From assembly GCF_040564635.1 (NCBI RefSeq), contig NZ_CP159837.1, forward strand, positions 2,901,001 to 2,965,000: DNA of 64,000 nt, given 5' to 3'. Of this stretch, positions 1-9,461 are shown piece by piece; position 1 is the first letter of the stretch, and the number at the start of each line of letters is the position of its first letter. The notes beneath the pieces are model-generated. The model saw only the letters and a program-made list of their open reading frames with translations. It did not search any database and was not told where the DNA came from. The position numbers were made by a program, and so were the translations under genes. This DNA comes from Planktothricoides raciborskii GIHE-MW2. Lineage in GTDB: Bacteria > Cyanobacteriota > Cyanobacteriia > Cyanobacteriales > Laspinemataceae.

Positions 1-7
1 CATGACA

Positions 8-167
8 TAGAAACCGGGTTTCTCAAAGAAACCCGGTTTTCGACTGGGTAGGGTGGGCAAAATTTTGCCCACCCTACAATTGCTAAAATGTCTGGCTTAT
101 CATAAATTTTTGAATCTAATAAGCTGGGTAGGGTGGGCAAAATTTTGCCCACCCTACAATTGCTAAA
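8..167. repeat. Dispersed palindromic repeats (two families)
   Basis: Positions 11-40 hold an inverted repeat built on AAACCGGGTTTC / GAAACCCGGTTT. Positions 44-87 and 124-167 are two near-identical copies of another element with the palindromic core GGGTGGGCAAAATTTTGCCC, each followed by ACCCTACAATTGCTAAA. Relatives of the second family recur at about 1829-1865, 18575-18730 and 37428-37455, and of the first at about 33918, 43036, 44138 and 63680. They look like small non-coding dispersed repeats that fold into hairpins. No gene is visible in 1-189. Confidence 0.8.
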
Positions 168-189
168 TTATCCGCTAATTTATATATAG

Positions 190-1662
190 CTAAATTGCTT
201 GTAATATATTTTCTGAAAAATTGGTAATTATACTAATCGTTTCTGCGGATAAACTTAACTCTTGGTAAATGACTTGATTCACCGCAAATATATATTGCAT
301 TGCTGCTTGCGATGAGACTTTTTTTTCATAAGCTTCCTGAGCAAATCTTTGAAGTTTTTCTTTTCCCTTAACGCTAATTTCCGGGATAGGAATCCGCCCT
401 ACATAACCAGAAGTAATCATGTTAGACCGATTTAATATCCCCCGGACCATAAATGTCACCAAATGACTATTTAAGTAAGCAATCAGCCACCAAGTATCCC
501 GATCGCTCGTAATAATATTGGCATTGACTCCATAAGTTGAATTAGCTGGTAAATAGCAAGCAGAAAAAGGAATTCCCATCGAAGAACAAGTTATTCCCGG
601 TCGATATAATAGGTCTTGGTTACGCACCATAAAATTAGGAACTTTTTGGGCAATTGATAAGAAATTATCGGCTAAGTAAGCATTAGGATGAGTAAAAAAC
701 CGAGATTTACCAGGATTTTTATAGAAGGGTATGTTAAATCCTGGTTTTTTCTGTTTAGATAAATATTCGCGATCGCATCCGGTAGAAATTCCGGTGACAC
801 AAGGAAATAAAGTTCCTAACCTGGGATAAGAAAATAGCCCCTGGATTTCATCGGTCATGGCGATCGCAAATTCATAGCGATCTGATTTCCCTGACAGCAG
901 AATTTGCTCTAAAGGTGCGGTGACAAATTTTTTCGCTTCTAATGTTGTGGCCAATTTTTGCATATTTAACGGACGATTTGCTATTTTAACTTGTTTTTGA
1001 TACTCGCTTCCTTTTTGCAGAATCATAATACAAGTCCGCACGTCAGCCCCTTGAGCCAAAAACAGGTCATTGGGACAGAGAATCAGATAGTGAATTGCAC
1101 AATTATTGATAATTTTTTGCCGCAATTCTGTATGCGCTTTAGCCGTCAGGAATGAATCCAGAGTAATCATCCCGATCAAAGCGCCATTCTTGGCAAAATC
1201 AATTAACGCCGATATAAAGATGGAATACATATTATGTACTCCTACGTCTGAGAAAAAACTCAATAGCTTAGATTTATTTTGTCTAATATAATCGACTTCA
1301 TGGCAGTTATAAGGTGGATTAGCAATATAAAAATCGTAATTTAGTCCTATTTTTTGATTTAAAATACAGTGATTTTTTTGATTGATATAGTATTCTAAAA
1401 AATCTTGGGGGTGAAAATTTATGGTTTCTGGCAAATTGAAGGATAAAATATCCATCCCGTCTACGAATACACCCCGCTTCATCAGCGGAATTGCCATTTC
1501 CCCGCGACCCACACAAGGATCTAAGGCATAACTGCCGGTGGGATTAAGGTTTGTAATTGCCCAAGCAATGAACTCAGAAATAAAAGCCGGGGTCGAGTAG
1601 TAACCTGTTTCTCGCCGGTCTATACCTGTTTTTGTCTGAATTATTTTAGGATGGCGACCCAT
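190..1662 (-). CDS. N6-adenine DNA methyltransferase (Eco57I/TaqI-like)
   Basis: A 490-residue protein predicted to transfer a methyl group from S-adenosylmethionine to adenine N6 in DNA. The AdoMet-binding motif I is seen as DPCVGRGEMAIPL near residues 48-60, and the catalytic motif IV as ANPPY near residue 114, the (N/D)PPY signature of gamma-type adenine methylases. The region after about residue 270 should be the target-recognition part. Length fits a stand-alone methylase; no nuclease domain is visible. No restriction gene lies downstream to 7 kb, and the window edge hides the other side, so it may be an orphan methylase or part of a restriction-modification system. The start ATG at 1662 gives MGRHPKI just ahead of the conserved region. 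Recognition specificity cannot be read from the sequence. Confidence 0.85.
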   Translation of the reverse strand: MGRHPKIIQTKTGIDRRETGYYSTPAFISEFIAWAITNLNPTGSYALDPCVGRGEMAIPLMKRGVFVDGMDILSFNLPETINFHPQDFLEYYINQKNHCILNQKIGLNYDFYIANPPYNCHEVDYIRQNKSKLLSFFSDVGVHNMYSIFISALIDFAKNGALIGMITLDSFLTAKAHTELRQKIINNCAIHYLILCPNDLFLAQGADVRTCIMILQKGSEYQKQVKIANRPLNMQKLATTLEAKKFVTAPLEQILLSGKSDRYEFAIAMTDEIQGLFSYPRLGTLFPCVTGISTGCDREYLSKQKKPGFNIPFYKNPGKSRFFTHPNAYLADNFLSIAQKVPNFMVRNQDLLYRPGITCSSMGIPFSACYLPANSTYGVNANIITSDRDTWWLIAYLNSHLVTFMVRGILNRSNMITSGYVGRIPIPEISVKGKEKLQRFAQEAYEKKVSSQAAMQYIFAVNQVIYQELSLSAETISIITNFSENILQAI

Positions 1663-1928
1663 TTTTAATTATGTAACTTGCTTGCTATGACTATTGATTA
1701 ATTTTAACTAATTTTTTGAAAAAAATCAAATTTAAAATAGCGATCGCGGCTTTGACCAAATCACCGCTGAAGTGATGTATGCCGCCAAAGAATCTGTAGG
1801 GGCATAGAGTTACCTTTGCTTGACCTAGCTGGGTAGGGTGGGCTTTTACCCTACAATTGCTAAAAAAGAGGATAAAATCGGCATTGAAAAGAAAGCACGA
1901 TCAGCTATCACCGGCTGCGTAAAAATTT
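1663..1928. other. Intergenic, no gene recognised
   Basis: An AT-rich stretch with one degenerate copy of the GGGTGGGC hairpin repeat at about 1829-1865. A short open stretch around 1750-1806 (reading DQITAEVMYAAKE and then a stop) could be a gene remnant, but I cannot assign it. Confidence 0.5.
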
Positions 1929-2515
1929 TCATTTTTTGTTAACGTCAAATAAAAAAAAATGCGAGAATAATCGCTCGCCAGCCTTAAATTTTTCTAGACA
2001 ATATTCCTCATCGACTAGGGTACAAATAGTAATTGTTAGTTGTTTTGGTTTGCCTGTATATCGGGTGGCACCCAGCGCCAGAAAATCGCCTAACCAATAT
2101 TCGGCAATTTGCAATTCTTCATCATCGTCAAACTTGGTTAAATAATCATCGCGCCAATTGGTACTTACCACCTCAATAACCAGGGCAATACTGTCACCTT
2201 GTGTACTGTCGATGCTTTTTTCCATAGCAACTCTTTCCCTAAAACATCTTGTTTGAGTACAATCACATCCGGGTTATAACCCGATCGCTCTCGAAAAGGT
2301 TTCACCACACAAGTTTTGGGAATCACATAAGGCAAACGACGCTGCCAAATTTCTACTTGCAGTTTCGTTGCCAAAAAACTACTAACTAATTCGTACGGGC
2401 CGGTTGGCAACATTTCAACTAAAATTCCATTGAGTAATTCATAACGTTGCCCATTTTCTGGATAGGCTTCTATAAATTCTTCAAAACTAATCAGGTCGGG
2501 GATAGATTGAATCAT
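1929..2515 (-). pseudogene. Uma2 family (DUF820) endonuclease-fold protein, frameshifted
   Basis: Two overlapping minus-strand frames together make one Uma2-family protein. The upstream frame (from ATG 2515) carries the N-terminal half, with RYELLNGILVEMLPTG and GYNPDVIVL. The downstream frame carries the C-terminal half, with IALVIEVVSTNWRDDYLTK, EYWLGDFLALG and KPKQLTITICTLVD. The frame changes once at about 2190-2215, inside the sequence following WKKASTV. Uma2 proteins are abundant in cyanobacteria, have a PD-(D/E)XK-like fold and no settled function. Either the gene is broken or there is a one-base sequencing error. A second, intact Uma2 gene lies at 43135-43851. Confidence 0.85.
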
Positions 2516-2708
2516 AATTGCTGTTTCAAACCCTCAGTCCTAGTCTAACACTTGGGGCAGATGGCGATTTTGGATTTGCCATGAAAAGGGACTGCTCCCT
2601 CGTACTCAGGGAGTATCTGAGTAGTTCCCGGGTGTATGGCTTAGATCCTTTCTTTACCAATTCAGGCTATACGCCCATATCGGTCGTCGCGGTCAGTATT
2701 TTTCCAGT

Positions 2709-2903
2709 ATGGGTTTAATCAAAAAAACAACCGGTAAAAAAGGTATAACTCACATATATGAGCTAACACCGAGAGAGCAGTGGAAAAAGCCAGAATTTAA
2801 TGACAAAGACGGATAAATAGAAGCCGAACGCCAAAAAGTCCAAGCGGCACTATCAAATGCCAGAAAAATGACCAGTCAAGACGAATTTTCAGTAAAAAAT
2901 TAA
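2709..2903 (+). pseudogene. Small ORF with an in-frame stop
   Basis: A frame beginning ATG at 2709 reads MGLIKKTTGKKGITHIYEL, is stopped by TAA at 2814-2816, then continues in the same frame (IEAERQKVQAALSNARKM) to TAA at 2901-2903. The two parts look like one short basic protein interrupted by a nonsense codon. I do not recognise a family; it may be chance. The upstream stretch 2516-2708 shows nothing I can name. Confidence 0.35.
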
Positions 2904-2936
2904 TCCAGTGAGCAAAATTTTGCCCACCGGATCAAT

Positions 2937-2967
2937 AAAACCTGTCGCATATCAGCAACAGGTTTTT
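2937..2967 (+). terminator. Hairpin with T-run
   Basis: AAACCTGT at 2938-2945 pairs with ACAGGTTT at 2958-2965, followed by T residues. It looks like a simple intrinsic terminator reading rightwards, downstream of the broken small ORF. Confidence 0.5.
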
Positions 2968-3161
2968 AATTTTAATGATTAATAAATCTGAGCGATCGCC
3001 TACAATAGTCAATAGTCAGTGATTTTCGCAATCCTGATTTAAAGCCAACAGTAAATCAGTTGCCGCCATTTTACCCAGGCAAAGATAATTTTTTTATAAA
3101 AAAATTATCTCAGGCTTACGAAGTCTATGGATTATGTTTTCGCCAACGAATTTCAGCCGAT
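2968..3161. other. Intergenic, possible gene remnant
   Basis: From about 3018 the plus strand stays open and reads DFRNPDLKPTVNQLPPFYPG, later AYEVYGLCFRQRIS, running into the terminator hairpin. There is no start codon and I do not recognise the family. It may be the tail of a decayed gene or chance. Confidence 0.3.
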
Positions 3162-3210
3162 AAAAAAAAGCAGCGACTTAGGATAAATTACATAAGTCGC
3201 TGCTTTTTTT
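3162..3210. terminator. Bidirectional intrinsic terminator downstream of psbA
   Basis: GCAGCGACTTA at 3170-3180 pairs perfectly with TAAGTCGCTGC at 3193-3203. An A-run precedes it (3162-3169) and a T-run follows (3204-3210), so it can terminate transcripts in both directions. It lies about 30 bp past the stop codon of the minus-strand D1 gene. Confidence 0.85.
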
Positions 3211-3241
3211 CATCGGTTATTTAAGCGGAAAATAACTAGCA

Positions 3242-4336
3242 TTAGATCATCGCTGGAGCCGTTTTTAGGCTAACGGGAATGCCTTCACCGCCAGCAATCA
3301 AATTCGGGAAATGATGGGTATTCGGCGCGTGCATTGCCTGAATTCCCAGGGTAGCCCGATTGAGCAAATCCGCATCGGTGGAAATGACTTTGCCGGAAGC
3401 ATCGATAATCGAATGGTTGAAGTTAAAGCCATTCAAATTGAAGGCCATCACCCCAATTCCCAGGGTGGCAAACCAAATGCCAATGGTGGGTAAAGCACCC
3501 ATGAGAAAATGGACAGAACGGCTGTTGCGGATGCCTAATCCGGGAATTAATAATCGGCCTAAAAAGCCCGAATGTCCGGCTAAAAGATTGTAAGTTCCTT
3601 CTTGTTGGCCAAATTTATATCCCACATTTGTGGATTCTAAATCGCTGGTTTCACGAATTAAACTGCTGGTGACTAATGACCCATGTAAGGCACTTAACAA
3701 AGCCCCGCCAAAAATTCCGGCAACGCCGATCATGTGTAGCGGGTGCATTAACACATTATGTTGTGCTTGGAGGGACATCATAAAATAGAAAGTCCCGGAA
3801 ATTCCCAAGGGCATTCCTTCAGAAAAGCTGCCTTGTCCGATGGGATAAATTAGCAATACGGCGGTGGCTGCGGATGCGGGGGCGGAAAAGGCGACGGCAA
3901 TCCAGGGACGCATTCCCAGGCGATAGCTTAATTCCCATAAGCGGCCCATATAAGACCAAATGGCGATCGCAAAATGCAGAATTATCAGTTGATAAGGGCC
4001 ACCATTGTAAAGCCATTCTTCAATGGAACTGGCTGACCAAATGGGATAGAAATGTAAACCGATCGCCGCTGAGGTGGGCACTACGGCGGCAGTAATCATA
4101 TTTTGATTACCTAAAATTGACCCGAAAATAGGTTCGCGGATGCCTTCCATATCCACCGCAGGGGCAGCGATGAAGGCGATCGCAAATGTTGTCACTGCGA
4201 CCAGGAATGTGGGAATCATCAAGACACCAAACCAACCAATATAAATGCGGTTTTCCGTGCTAACGATCCAGTCCACAAACATCGGCCACAAGTCACCGAT
4301 ATCGACTTCGCGTTTGGGTTGTAAAACGGTACTCAT
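3242..4336 (-). CDS. psbA: Divergent 'rogue'/sentinel photosystem II D1 protein
   Basis: A 364-residue D1-family thylakoid membrane protein. Standard D1 features remain: TyrZ (standard Y161, here Y164), H190 (H193), H198 (H201), the iron ligands H215 and H272 (H218, H276), H332 (H336), H337 (H341) and the A344 processing position (A348). Four ligands of the Mn4CaO5 cluster are changed: D170 is Glu (E173), E189 is Gln (Q192), E333 is Ala (A337) and D342 is Leu (L346). In the QB pocket, S264 is Gly (G268). These are hallmarks of the 'rogue' or sentinel D1 group, thought to build a photosystem II that cannot oxidise water. Position 130 is Leu. A far-red chlorophyll f synthase (ChlF) is a less likely alternative, and no far-red genes are nearby. 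The start is supported by AGGAG about 10 bp upstream (4348-4353). It is monocistronic. Confidence 0.93.
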   Translation of the reverse strand: MSTVLQPKREVDIGDLWPMFVDWIVSTENRIYIGWFGVLMIPTFLVAVTTFAIAFIAAPAVDMEGIREPIFGSILGNQNMITAAVVPTSAAIGLHFYPIWSASSIEEWLYNGGPYQLIILHFAIAIWSYMGRLWELSYRLGMRPWIAVAFSAPASAATAVLLIYPIGQGSFSEGMPLGISGTFYFMMSLQAQHNVLMHPLHMIGVAGIFGGALLSALHGSLVTSSLIRETSDLESTNVGYKFGQQEGTYNLLAGHSGFLGRLLIPGLGIRNSRSVHFLMGALPTIGIWFATLGIGVMAFNLNGFNFNHSIIDASGKVISTDADLLNRATLGIQAMHAPNTHHFPNLIAGGEGIPVSLKTAPAMI

Positions 4337-4570
4337 AATGACAAATCTCCTAATACTAGGAAAAATAAACTACTTCTTTGTTGAAGCTGTTGAAGCTGTT
4401 GTTGAAGCTGAATTGACCGCTGTTTCATTGCGGTCGATCGCGGGGTAATCCCATCACGCCTTCAACATGAGTGTTGCTCCTCCTACTTAATTCAAAACAA
4501 TGAAAACAATGAGAACAACTTAATGCAAAACAACTTAATGCAAAACAACCCTTGGGTGATGGAGGCGATT

Positions 4571-4607
4571 CGCTTCTGCGCGATAGCGAAGCTATCGCGC
4601 AGAAGCG
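4571..4607. repeat. Perfect 17-bp-arm palindrome
   Basis: The arm CGCTTCTGCGCGATAGC is followed by the loop GAA and the exact reverse complement. It lies in the 480-bp gap upstream of the D1 gene, which otherwise shows short tandem repeats (TTGAAGCTG near 4379-4412; a unit ending TTAATGCAAAACAA near 4519-4550). It belongs to the hairpin-forming dispersed repeat class. Confidence 0.8.
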
Positions 4608-4815
4608 ACCAAAGCATTTTGCTAGTGGTATAAACAATGCCTAAGCAATGCCCAACTTCCGCCGGATGAATTACCCACCCTGCTATACTAACTCATTATA
4701 TACCGAAATAGTGATTAATATAAATTAAGTTTTATGTAGCTTGGGTTAACGATTGTGACGAAAGATGAAGTCAAGGAAACCCTTGAAACCCCATAAACCA
4801 GGTTTCTAAGGTTAG

Positions 4816-6969
4816 TTGACTTATGTCCTTTGGGTAAATACGCCACATCTTCAAGAGAGAGAATGTTTTCGATCACTGATGAACGGAATCGCCGCAACAC
4901 TGTACATTAATCATTGGAGCAATCCTCAAGACATCTTTGCCCCTTGTATCCTCATGCTTAACGTTAATCAGGCTTCCTTTTCTGTGTCTATCTTATTCGT
5001 GAAGGGTTTATTTTCGCTGCCGATCGCCCAATTGACCCTACATCCTGCTCATAGTGGCATAATTTTCTCGCTATTCACCTTAGTTTCAGGCTTATTATAT
5101 TTCTTCCTAACTCCACGGTTCCGCAAATGGATCGCCAACTATCAGGGGATTTTTGTCCCGGAACCACTGGATCGGTTGCCGATCCGTCGCGGGTTCTCGA
5201 TCGCCTTCACATCTTGCCTGGGAATAGTGATGATGGCCGCGATCGCCATGATTCATGGCGATCGCGGCCATCATCTTGCCCTAACTGCGGCATATCTTGG
5301 TGTGATTTTATTCAGCCTAGGAACTGCATTTTTCCCTGGAGTAATGGAGCCAAAATTGCGGCAATTTTGGCAAAAAACCCCCCAGATTGGCCGGGATGAA
5401 TTACTCAGCGCCATTCGTCAAGAAATTACCGAGCGATCACAACAGTCGTTACACCGGGCTGTATTCAATACTTTAATGTTTGACCCACACCAGGAAACAG
5501 AAACCCCCCGTCTTTGGAATGTGGATATTAAAATTGGACAAAACCCTACTCGCACCCTCAGTCCCACTGAAAAAATTATCGATGCTTTCCCCAATCAGAA
5601 CCACTTAGGTCGAGTGATTTTGTTAGGGATGTCCGGTTCAGGAAAAACCACCACATTATTAGAATTAGCCGCCGATTTTTGCGATCGCGCTCTTGAGAAT
5701 CCCCAAGTGCCAATCCCCGTTTTATTAGATTTACCCACTTGGCCATCTAGTCAACCATTGACTACCTGGGTTTGTGAGCAACTTCAGACTAAATATGGTG
5801 TGAGCTTTAATTTAAGCGAACTTTGGTTAAAAAACGGTCAACTCTTTCTGCTGCTCGATGGATTGGATGAACTCAAACCCTCAGATCAAGAAACCTGTGT
5901 TGCTGCCCTGAATCAATTAACATTATCCAATGGGCGATCGCCATCTTTCCTGGTTTCTACTCGCCTGGATTGCTACAAAAAAACTCGAAACAGACTAAAA
6001 TTATCTGCCGCCATTGGCTTAAAAAACATCGATATAGCCCAAATTCAAAACTATTTATTAGCATCTCGAAGTCGAGAATTTTGGGAAAATATTAAAGACA
6101 ATCCTCATTTATTAGCCCTAGCTAAAAATCCTTTGTTTTTAAATTTAATGGTCTTAGCCAATGAAGAAATTTTAATTCACTCTTGGAAACGCATCACCGC
6201 CAAATCCGATCGCATTGACTATTTATTTAATGCTTATATTCGCAGACAACTAAGCCGTCAAACTCCTAGCCAATCCTATCCCCCTGGGAAAGAACCTACT
6301 CCCGATCGTACCAAAACTTGGTTAAAAAGCTTAGTGATGCAGACTTCGCCAAAACAACAGATAGAATTTTCCTTGGACAGTCTGCCTAAACCCTTATTTC
6401 AGCCGAACATTGAACTAATTTATTTAACTATAAATTTAATACTGCCTATCGGCTTATGTGGGTTATATATTTACTTTTATACTAAAAAAATTAGCCTAAT
6501 TCCAGGAATAGTTATTCTGGGAACTACCTGGCTGTTCATGCTATTATTTTTATTATCAATAAAACATAAAATTTTTCTTGGTAAAATTATTCCCCCAAGA
6601 TATCATTTATTTTCCGCCATAAATACCATTATTTTATTTGGATTGGGACTGTTAAGTATTCGGCTAAATTGGCTGATAATTGCTCAAGCAGAAGGTCAAA
6701 TTGGTGGCTTATTGTATGGATTATCTTTACTCATTTTTACCATCGCGATCGCCCCACTTTTAGGCTTAATTCCTAGTATTTATGCTGCGTTTCCTTGCCT
6801 GAAACCCCTGTATATCCACTGGAATCTCGCTCGCAATGGTCGGATTCCCTGGAATTACGCCAGATTTCTGGATTTTTTAACCGAACGCTTATTTCTGCAA
6901 AAAATTCGCGGTCACTACCGCTTCATCCACCCGCTTTTTACTCAGCATTTGCAGAATCATTTTGATTAG
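4816..6969 (+). CDS. Membrane-anchored NACHT-type STAND NTPase
   Basis: A protein of up to 717 residues. Two or three hydrophobic segments precede residue 160. An NTPase domain follows with Walker A GMSGSGKTT near residues 271-279 and Walker B LFLLLDGLDEL near 342-352, the pattern of NACHT ATPases. After about residue 530 there are again several hydrophobic segments, then a short tail (YRFIHPLFTQHLQNHF). STAND NTPases are signal-triggered switches, and bacterial NACHT proteins include antiphage defence proteins. No leucine-rich, WD40 or TPR sensor repeats and no recognisable effector domain are visible, so a defence role is only inference. The start is uncertain: ATGs at 4816, 4879 and 4954 are all possible and none has a clear ribosome site. 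It stands alone. Confidence 0.75.
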   Translation: MTYVLWVNTPHLQERECFRSLMNGIAATLYINHWSNPQDIFAPCILMLNVNQASFSVSILFVKGLFSLPIAQLTLHPAHSGIIFSLFTLVSGLLYFFLTPRFRKWIANYQGIFVPEPLDRLPIRRGFSIAFTSCLGIVMMAAIAMIHGDRGHHLALTAAYLGVILFSLGTAFFPGVMEPKLRQFWQKTPQIGRDELLSAIRQEITERSQQSLHRAVFNTLMFDPHQETETPRLWNVDIKIGQNPTRTLSPTEKIIDAFPNQNHLGRVILLGMSGSGKTTTLLELAADFCDRALENPQVPIPVLLDLPTWPSSQPLTTWVCEQLQTKYGVSFNLSELWLKNGQLFLLLDGLDELKPSDQETCVAALNQLTLSNGRSPSFLVSTRLDCYKKTRNRLKLSAAIGLKNIDIAQIQNYLLASRSREFWENIKDNPHLLALAKNPLFLNLMVLANEEILIHSWKRITAKSDRIDYLFNAYIRRQLSRQTPSQSYPPGKEPTPDRTKTWLKSLVMQTSPKQQIEFSLDSLPKPLFQPNIELIYLTINLILPIGLCGLYIYFYTKKISLIPGIVILGTTWLFMLLFLLSIKHKIFLGKIIPPRYHLFSAINTIILFGLGLLSIRLNWLIIAQAEGQIGGLLYGLSLLIFTIAIAPLLGLIPSIYAAFPCLKPLYIHWNLARNGRIPWNYARFLDFLTERLFLQKIRGHYRFIHPLFTQHLQNHFD

Positions 6970-7160
6970 TTGTTGGTTATTAGTTGTTGATTCTTGGTTG
7001 TTGGTTATTAGTTCTTGATTAATCTTGTTTCTATGACCAACGCTCGAAGAGATGCCTAGAAAAGAGATGCCTAGAAAAGAGATGCCTAGAACAAGCATAA
7101 CCATACTCTTTCCTCTCCACTATTTCCTCTCCACTATTTCCTCTCCACCCTCTCCTGACC
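6968..7160. repeat. Low-complexity and short tandem repeats
   Basis: TTGTTGGTTATTAG-type sequence at 6968-7022, three copies of GAGATGCCTAGAAAA at about 7049-7090, and repeats of TTTCCTCTCCACTA at about 7110-7150. No gene is visible between the NACHT gene and 7258. Confidence 0.75.
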
Positions 7161-7257
7161 AATAACCTTCCCCTGAATCCGACCGAGATGTTAAGATTCA
7201 TTAAGTCAGGGCGAGTGCGATCGCAATTAACGCCCTTGACACCCCAAAAAATCTCGT

Positions 7258-7458
7258 GTGATGGCAAATTCAACAAGGATGCAAACAATGGAAGCGGAAA
7301 AATTACAAGCAAAAATGACCGAAATTGAAGGGAAGCGCGAATATTTGCTCAAGTTATTGGAAAGACCCAACCTAGGAACCTTAAGAATTGACGTAAATCA
7401 GGCGATCGAAGAATTAGACGATCTGATTATGGAGTTCAAGCGCACCTTTCCCGACTAA
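7258..7458 (+). CDS. Small hypothetical coiled-coil protein
   Basis: Up to 66 residues, mostly charged and helical (EAEKLQAKMTEIEGKREYLL, then QAIEELDDLIMEFKRTF). It could begin at GTG 7258, ATG 7261 or ATG 7288; the last starts directly at the charged helix. I do not recognise a named family. The regular heptad-like spacing suggests a short coiled coil. It stands alone and carries a GCGATCGA-type HIP-like site. Confidence 0.5.
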   Translation: MMANSTRMQTMEAEKLQAKMTEIEGKREYLLKLLERPNLGTLRIDVNQAIEELDDLIMEFKRTFPD

Positions 7459-7956
7459 AACTAGGTGATCCAGAGGCCCTCCAGAGGGAGTCATACCCAA
7501 CCCGATCTAACTTGTAGGGGTCAACATTGACTCCTACAACCACCGTTGACCCTTGCTCACCCAAGACCAGGAAAAATCAATCGATCGCCGTTTGGGATCA
7601 TCTCTGAGAGAGCGATCGCCCAGTTCTCACCTCCTGTCCCCTGAAGCATCTAACAGACTACAAAATTAGAGAATTTCCCATTAGATCAACCATCGATCAA
7701 GAATACCGCCCTCCCGGATACGCCCCGGATAATTATTGGATTTGGATGCAGATTAACCGCTAAAAATCTTGGCTTAGACTGAGATTGACAACGGGTTATC
7801 CCAGGGCTATACTGAGTCACTAAATCATAAAAATAGGCAATTCGTCCGCGATCGCGTGACGGCGAACCTAAGTTTTTGGCAACTGGCTCAAGAGGTAAAA
7901 AATCTTAAAAAAGATATTTAACCAGATTTAATTTACATGATTAAACAAGATTAAAA
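7459..7956. other. Intergenic, no gene recognised
   Basis: About 500 bp with an inverted repeat around 7514-7545 (TAGGGGTCAACATTGACTCCTA) and several HIP1-like sites. It probably contains the promoter of the glycosyltransferase cassette, but I cannot place it. Confidence 0.5.
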
Positions 7957-9006
7957 ATGAAATACTCCGTTGTAATTCCAATTTTTAATGAACAAGAAAC
8001 AATCTCTGAGCTTTGGAAACGTCTGCTGGGAGTGTTTCAGGCAATCAAGGATGATTGGGAAATTATTTTTGTCAATGATGGCAGCACCGATGCTTCTCGC
8101 TCAATGTTAACCCAACTCAGTCAACAGCACCAAAATGTAAAATTTTTAAGCTTATCTCGGAATTTTGGCCATCAGCCAGCCATTACCGCTGGAATTGATT
8201 ATGCCCAAGGAGATGCGGTGATATTAATGGATGGTGATTTACAAGACGATCCAGACGCAATTCTCACTTTTATCGATCTGTGGAAACAGGGTTACGACGT
8301 AGTTTATGCCCACCGCAAAAAACGCAAAGAACCCTGGCTAAAACGCCTTGCATTTAAGACGTTTTACTATCTGCAAACTACCCTATCAGACATCAACTTG
8401 CCTCGTGATGCGGGGATTTTTTCCCTACTCGATCGCCGAGTAATTCAAGCCTTAAGACAAATGCCGGAACGCAATAAATATTTGAGTGGTTTACGTGCTT
8501 ATACCGGGTTTCACCAAATTGGGGTAGTAGTAGAACGGGGGCCACGGTATCATGGTCAACCACGAGTCTCCATTCGCAAGCTATTTAAATTAGCCTTTGA
8601 TGGGATTTTTTCTTTTTCCACATTGCCTTTACGGTTTGTCACCTATTTGGGCATTCTGATTTCGCTCACCGCTTTGGCGATCGCCATGATTGGTTTAGTC
8701 GTAAAATTTATTTTGGGACTACAATTTTTCGATTGGCCTTTTGGCTTGACCAGCATTTTTTTCCTGGGAGGAGTGCAACTTTTATCTCTAGGAATCATTG
8801 GGGAATATATCGGGCGCATCTATGAGGAAGTAAAACAACGTCCTTATTACATTGTAGCAGAAGCAATAGGATTTGAACTATATAAAACAGTGGAAGCAAC
8901 CCCCCCCGATGACCAGAACGAAAAAAAATATCACTTGACTCAATCATCCACTGAGTTACCGTCATCTCCCCAGGGAAAAATACCCCATATCGATGAAATT
9001 TATTGA
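7957..9006 (+). CDS. GT2 glycosyltransferase, GtrB/ArnC/DPM1-like
   Basis: A 349-residue membrane-attached glycosyltransferase. The N-terminal GT-A domain shows SVVIPIFNEQET at the start, a DGSTD motif near residue 48 and the metal-binding region DGDLQDDPDA near residues 91-100. Two transmembrane helices follow at about 225-255 and 265-290, then GEYIGRIYEEVKQRPYY, typical of polyprenyl-phosphate sugar transferases. Enzymes of this group load glucose, mannose or a similar sugar from a nucleotide donor onto a lipid carrier at the cytoplasmic face. It leads a three-gene cassette: a small flippase-like gene follows 63 bp downstream, then a polytopic membrane protein. Sugar and acceptor are unknown. 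Confidence 0.88.
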   Translation: MKYSVVIPIFNEQETISELWKRLLGVFQAIKDDWEIIFVNDGSTDASRSMLTQLSQQHQNVKFLSLSRNFGHQPAITAGIDYAQGDAVILMDGDLQDDPDAILTFIDLWKQGYDVVYAHRKKRKEPWLKRLAFKTFYYLQTTLSDINLPRDAGIFSLLDRRVIQALRQMPERNKYLSGLRAYTGFHQIGVVVERGPRYHGQPRVSIRKLFKLAFDGIFSFSTLPLRFVTYLGILISLTALAIAMIGLVVKFILGLQFFDWPFGLTSIFFLGGVQLLSLGIIGEYIGRIYEEVKQRPYYIVAEAIGFELYKTVEATPPDDQNEKKYHLTQSSTELPSSPQGKIPHIDEIY

Positions 9007-9069
9007 GTGAATTATGAGGAATCTCATGGGATATGTGCCATCATGTATTTTACATTTTAACTCAAAACA

Positions 9070-9426
9070 ATGAATCTACAATTCAGTGCTTGGTTTTATG
9101 TGTTTATTGCGGGAATTAATACTTGCATCGGCAATCTACTCTTAAAACAATCTCGGCGGGTTGCCCTGGCTGATTCGGGGATATTTTCTCTAATTTTTTC
9201 TCCTTGGTTTATCATGGGAGCATTATTTTTCGGCATCAATGTCATTTTGTTTACCAAAGCCTTAGAAAAACTCCCCGTCTCCGCAGCTTATCCAGTGTTA
9301 GCTGGTTTAGGTTTTTGTTTACTCGCTATTTTTAGTAGCCTGATTTTTAATGAAAGACTCTCTTTAAGTCAATGGTCTGGAGTCGCCTTAATTTTAACCG
9401 GCATTATTATTGTTTCTCGCCAGTAA
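9070..9426 (+). CDS. Small four-helix DMT-superfamily (EamA/SMR-like) membrane protein
   Basis: 118 residues with four hydrophobic helices, including a GINTCIGNLLLKQS region in the first and PVLAGLGFCLLAIFSSLIFNE in the third. The ending GVALILTGIIIVS is typical of SMR/EamA half-transporters such as ArnE/ArnF. Placed between a polyprenyl-phosphate glycosyltransferase and a large membrane protein, it is best explained as the flippase for the lipid-linked sugar. A drug-efflux role is possible from sequence alone but less likely in this setting. Confidence 0.8.
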   Translation: MNLQFSAWFYVFIAGINTCIGNLLLKQSRRVALADSGIFSLIFSPWFIMGALFFGINVILFTKALEKLPVSAAYPVLAGLGFCLLAIFSSLIFNERLSLSQWSGVALILTGIIIVSRQ

Positions 9427-9461
9427 ATTATTACCCAATACCCGAAATGAATGATTTCTGA

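Noticed and set aside
3242-4336. Chlorophyll f synthase (ChlF)
   Set aside because: No far-red photoacclimation genes nearby, and the substituted ligand pattern fits rogue/sentinel D1 better. A tree would settle it.
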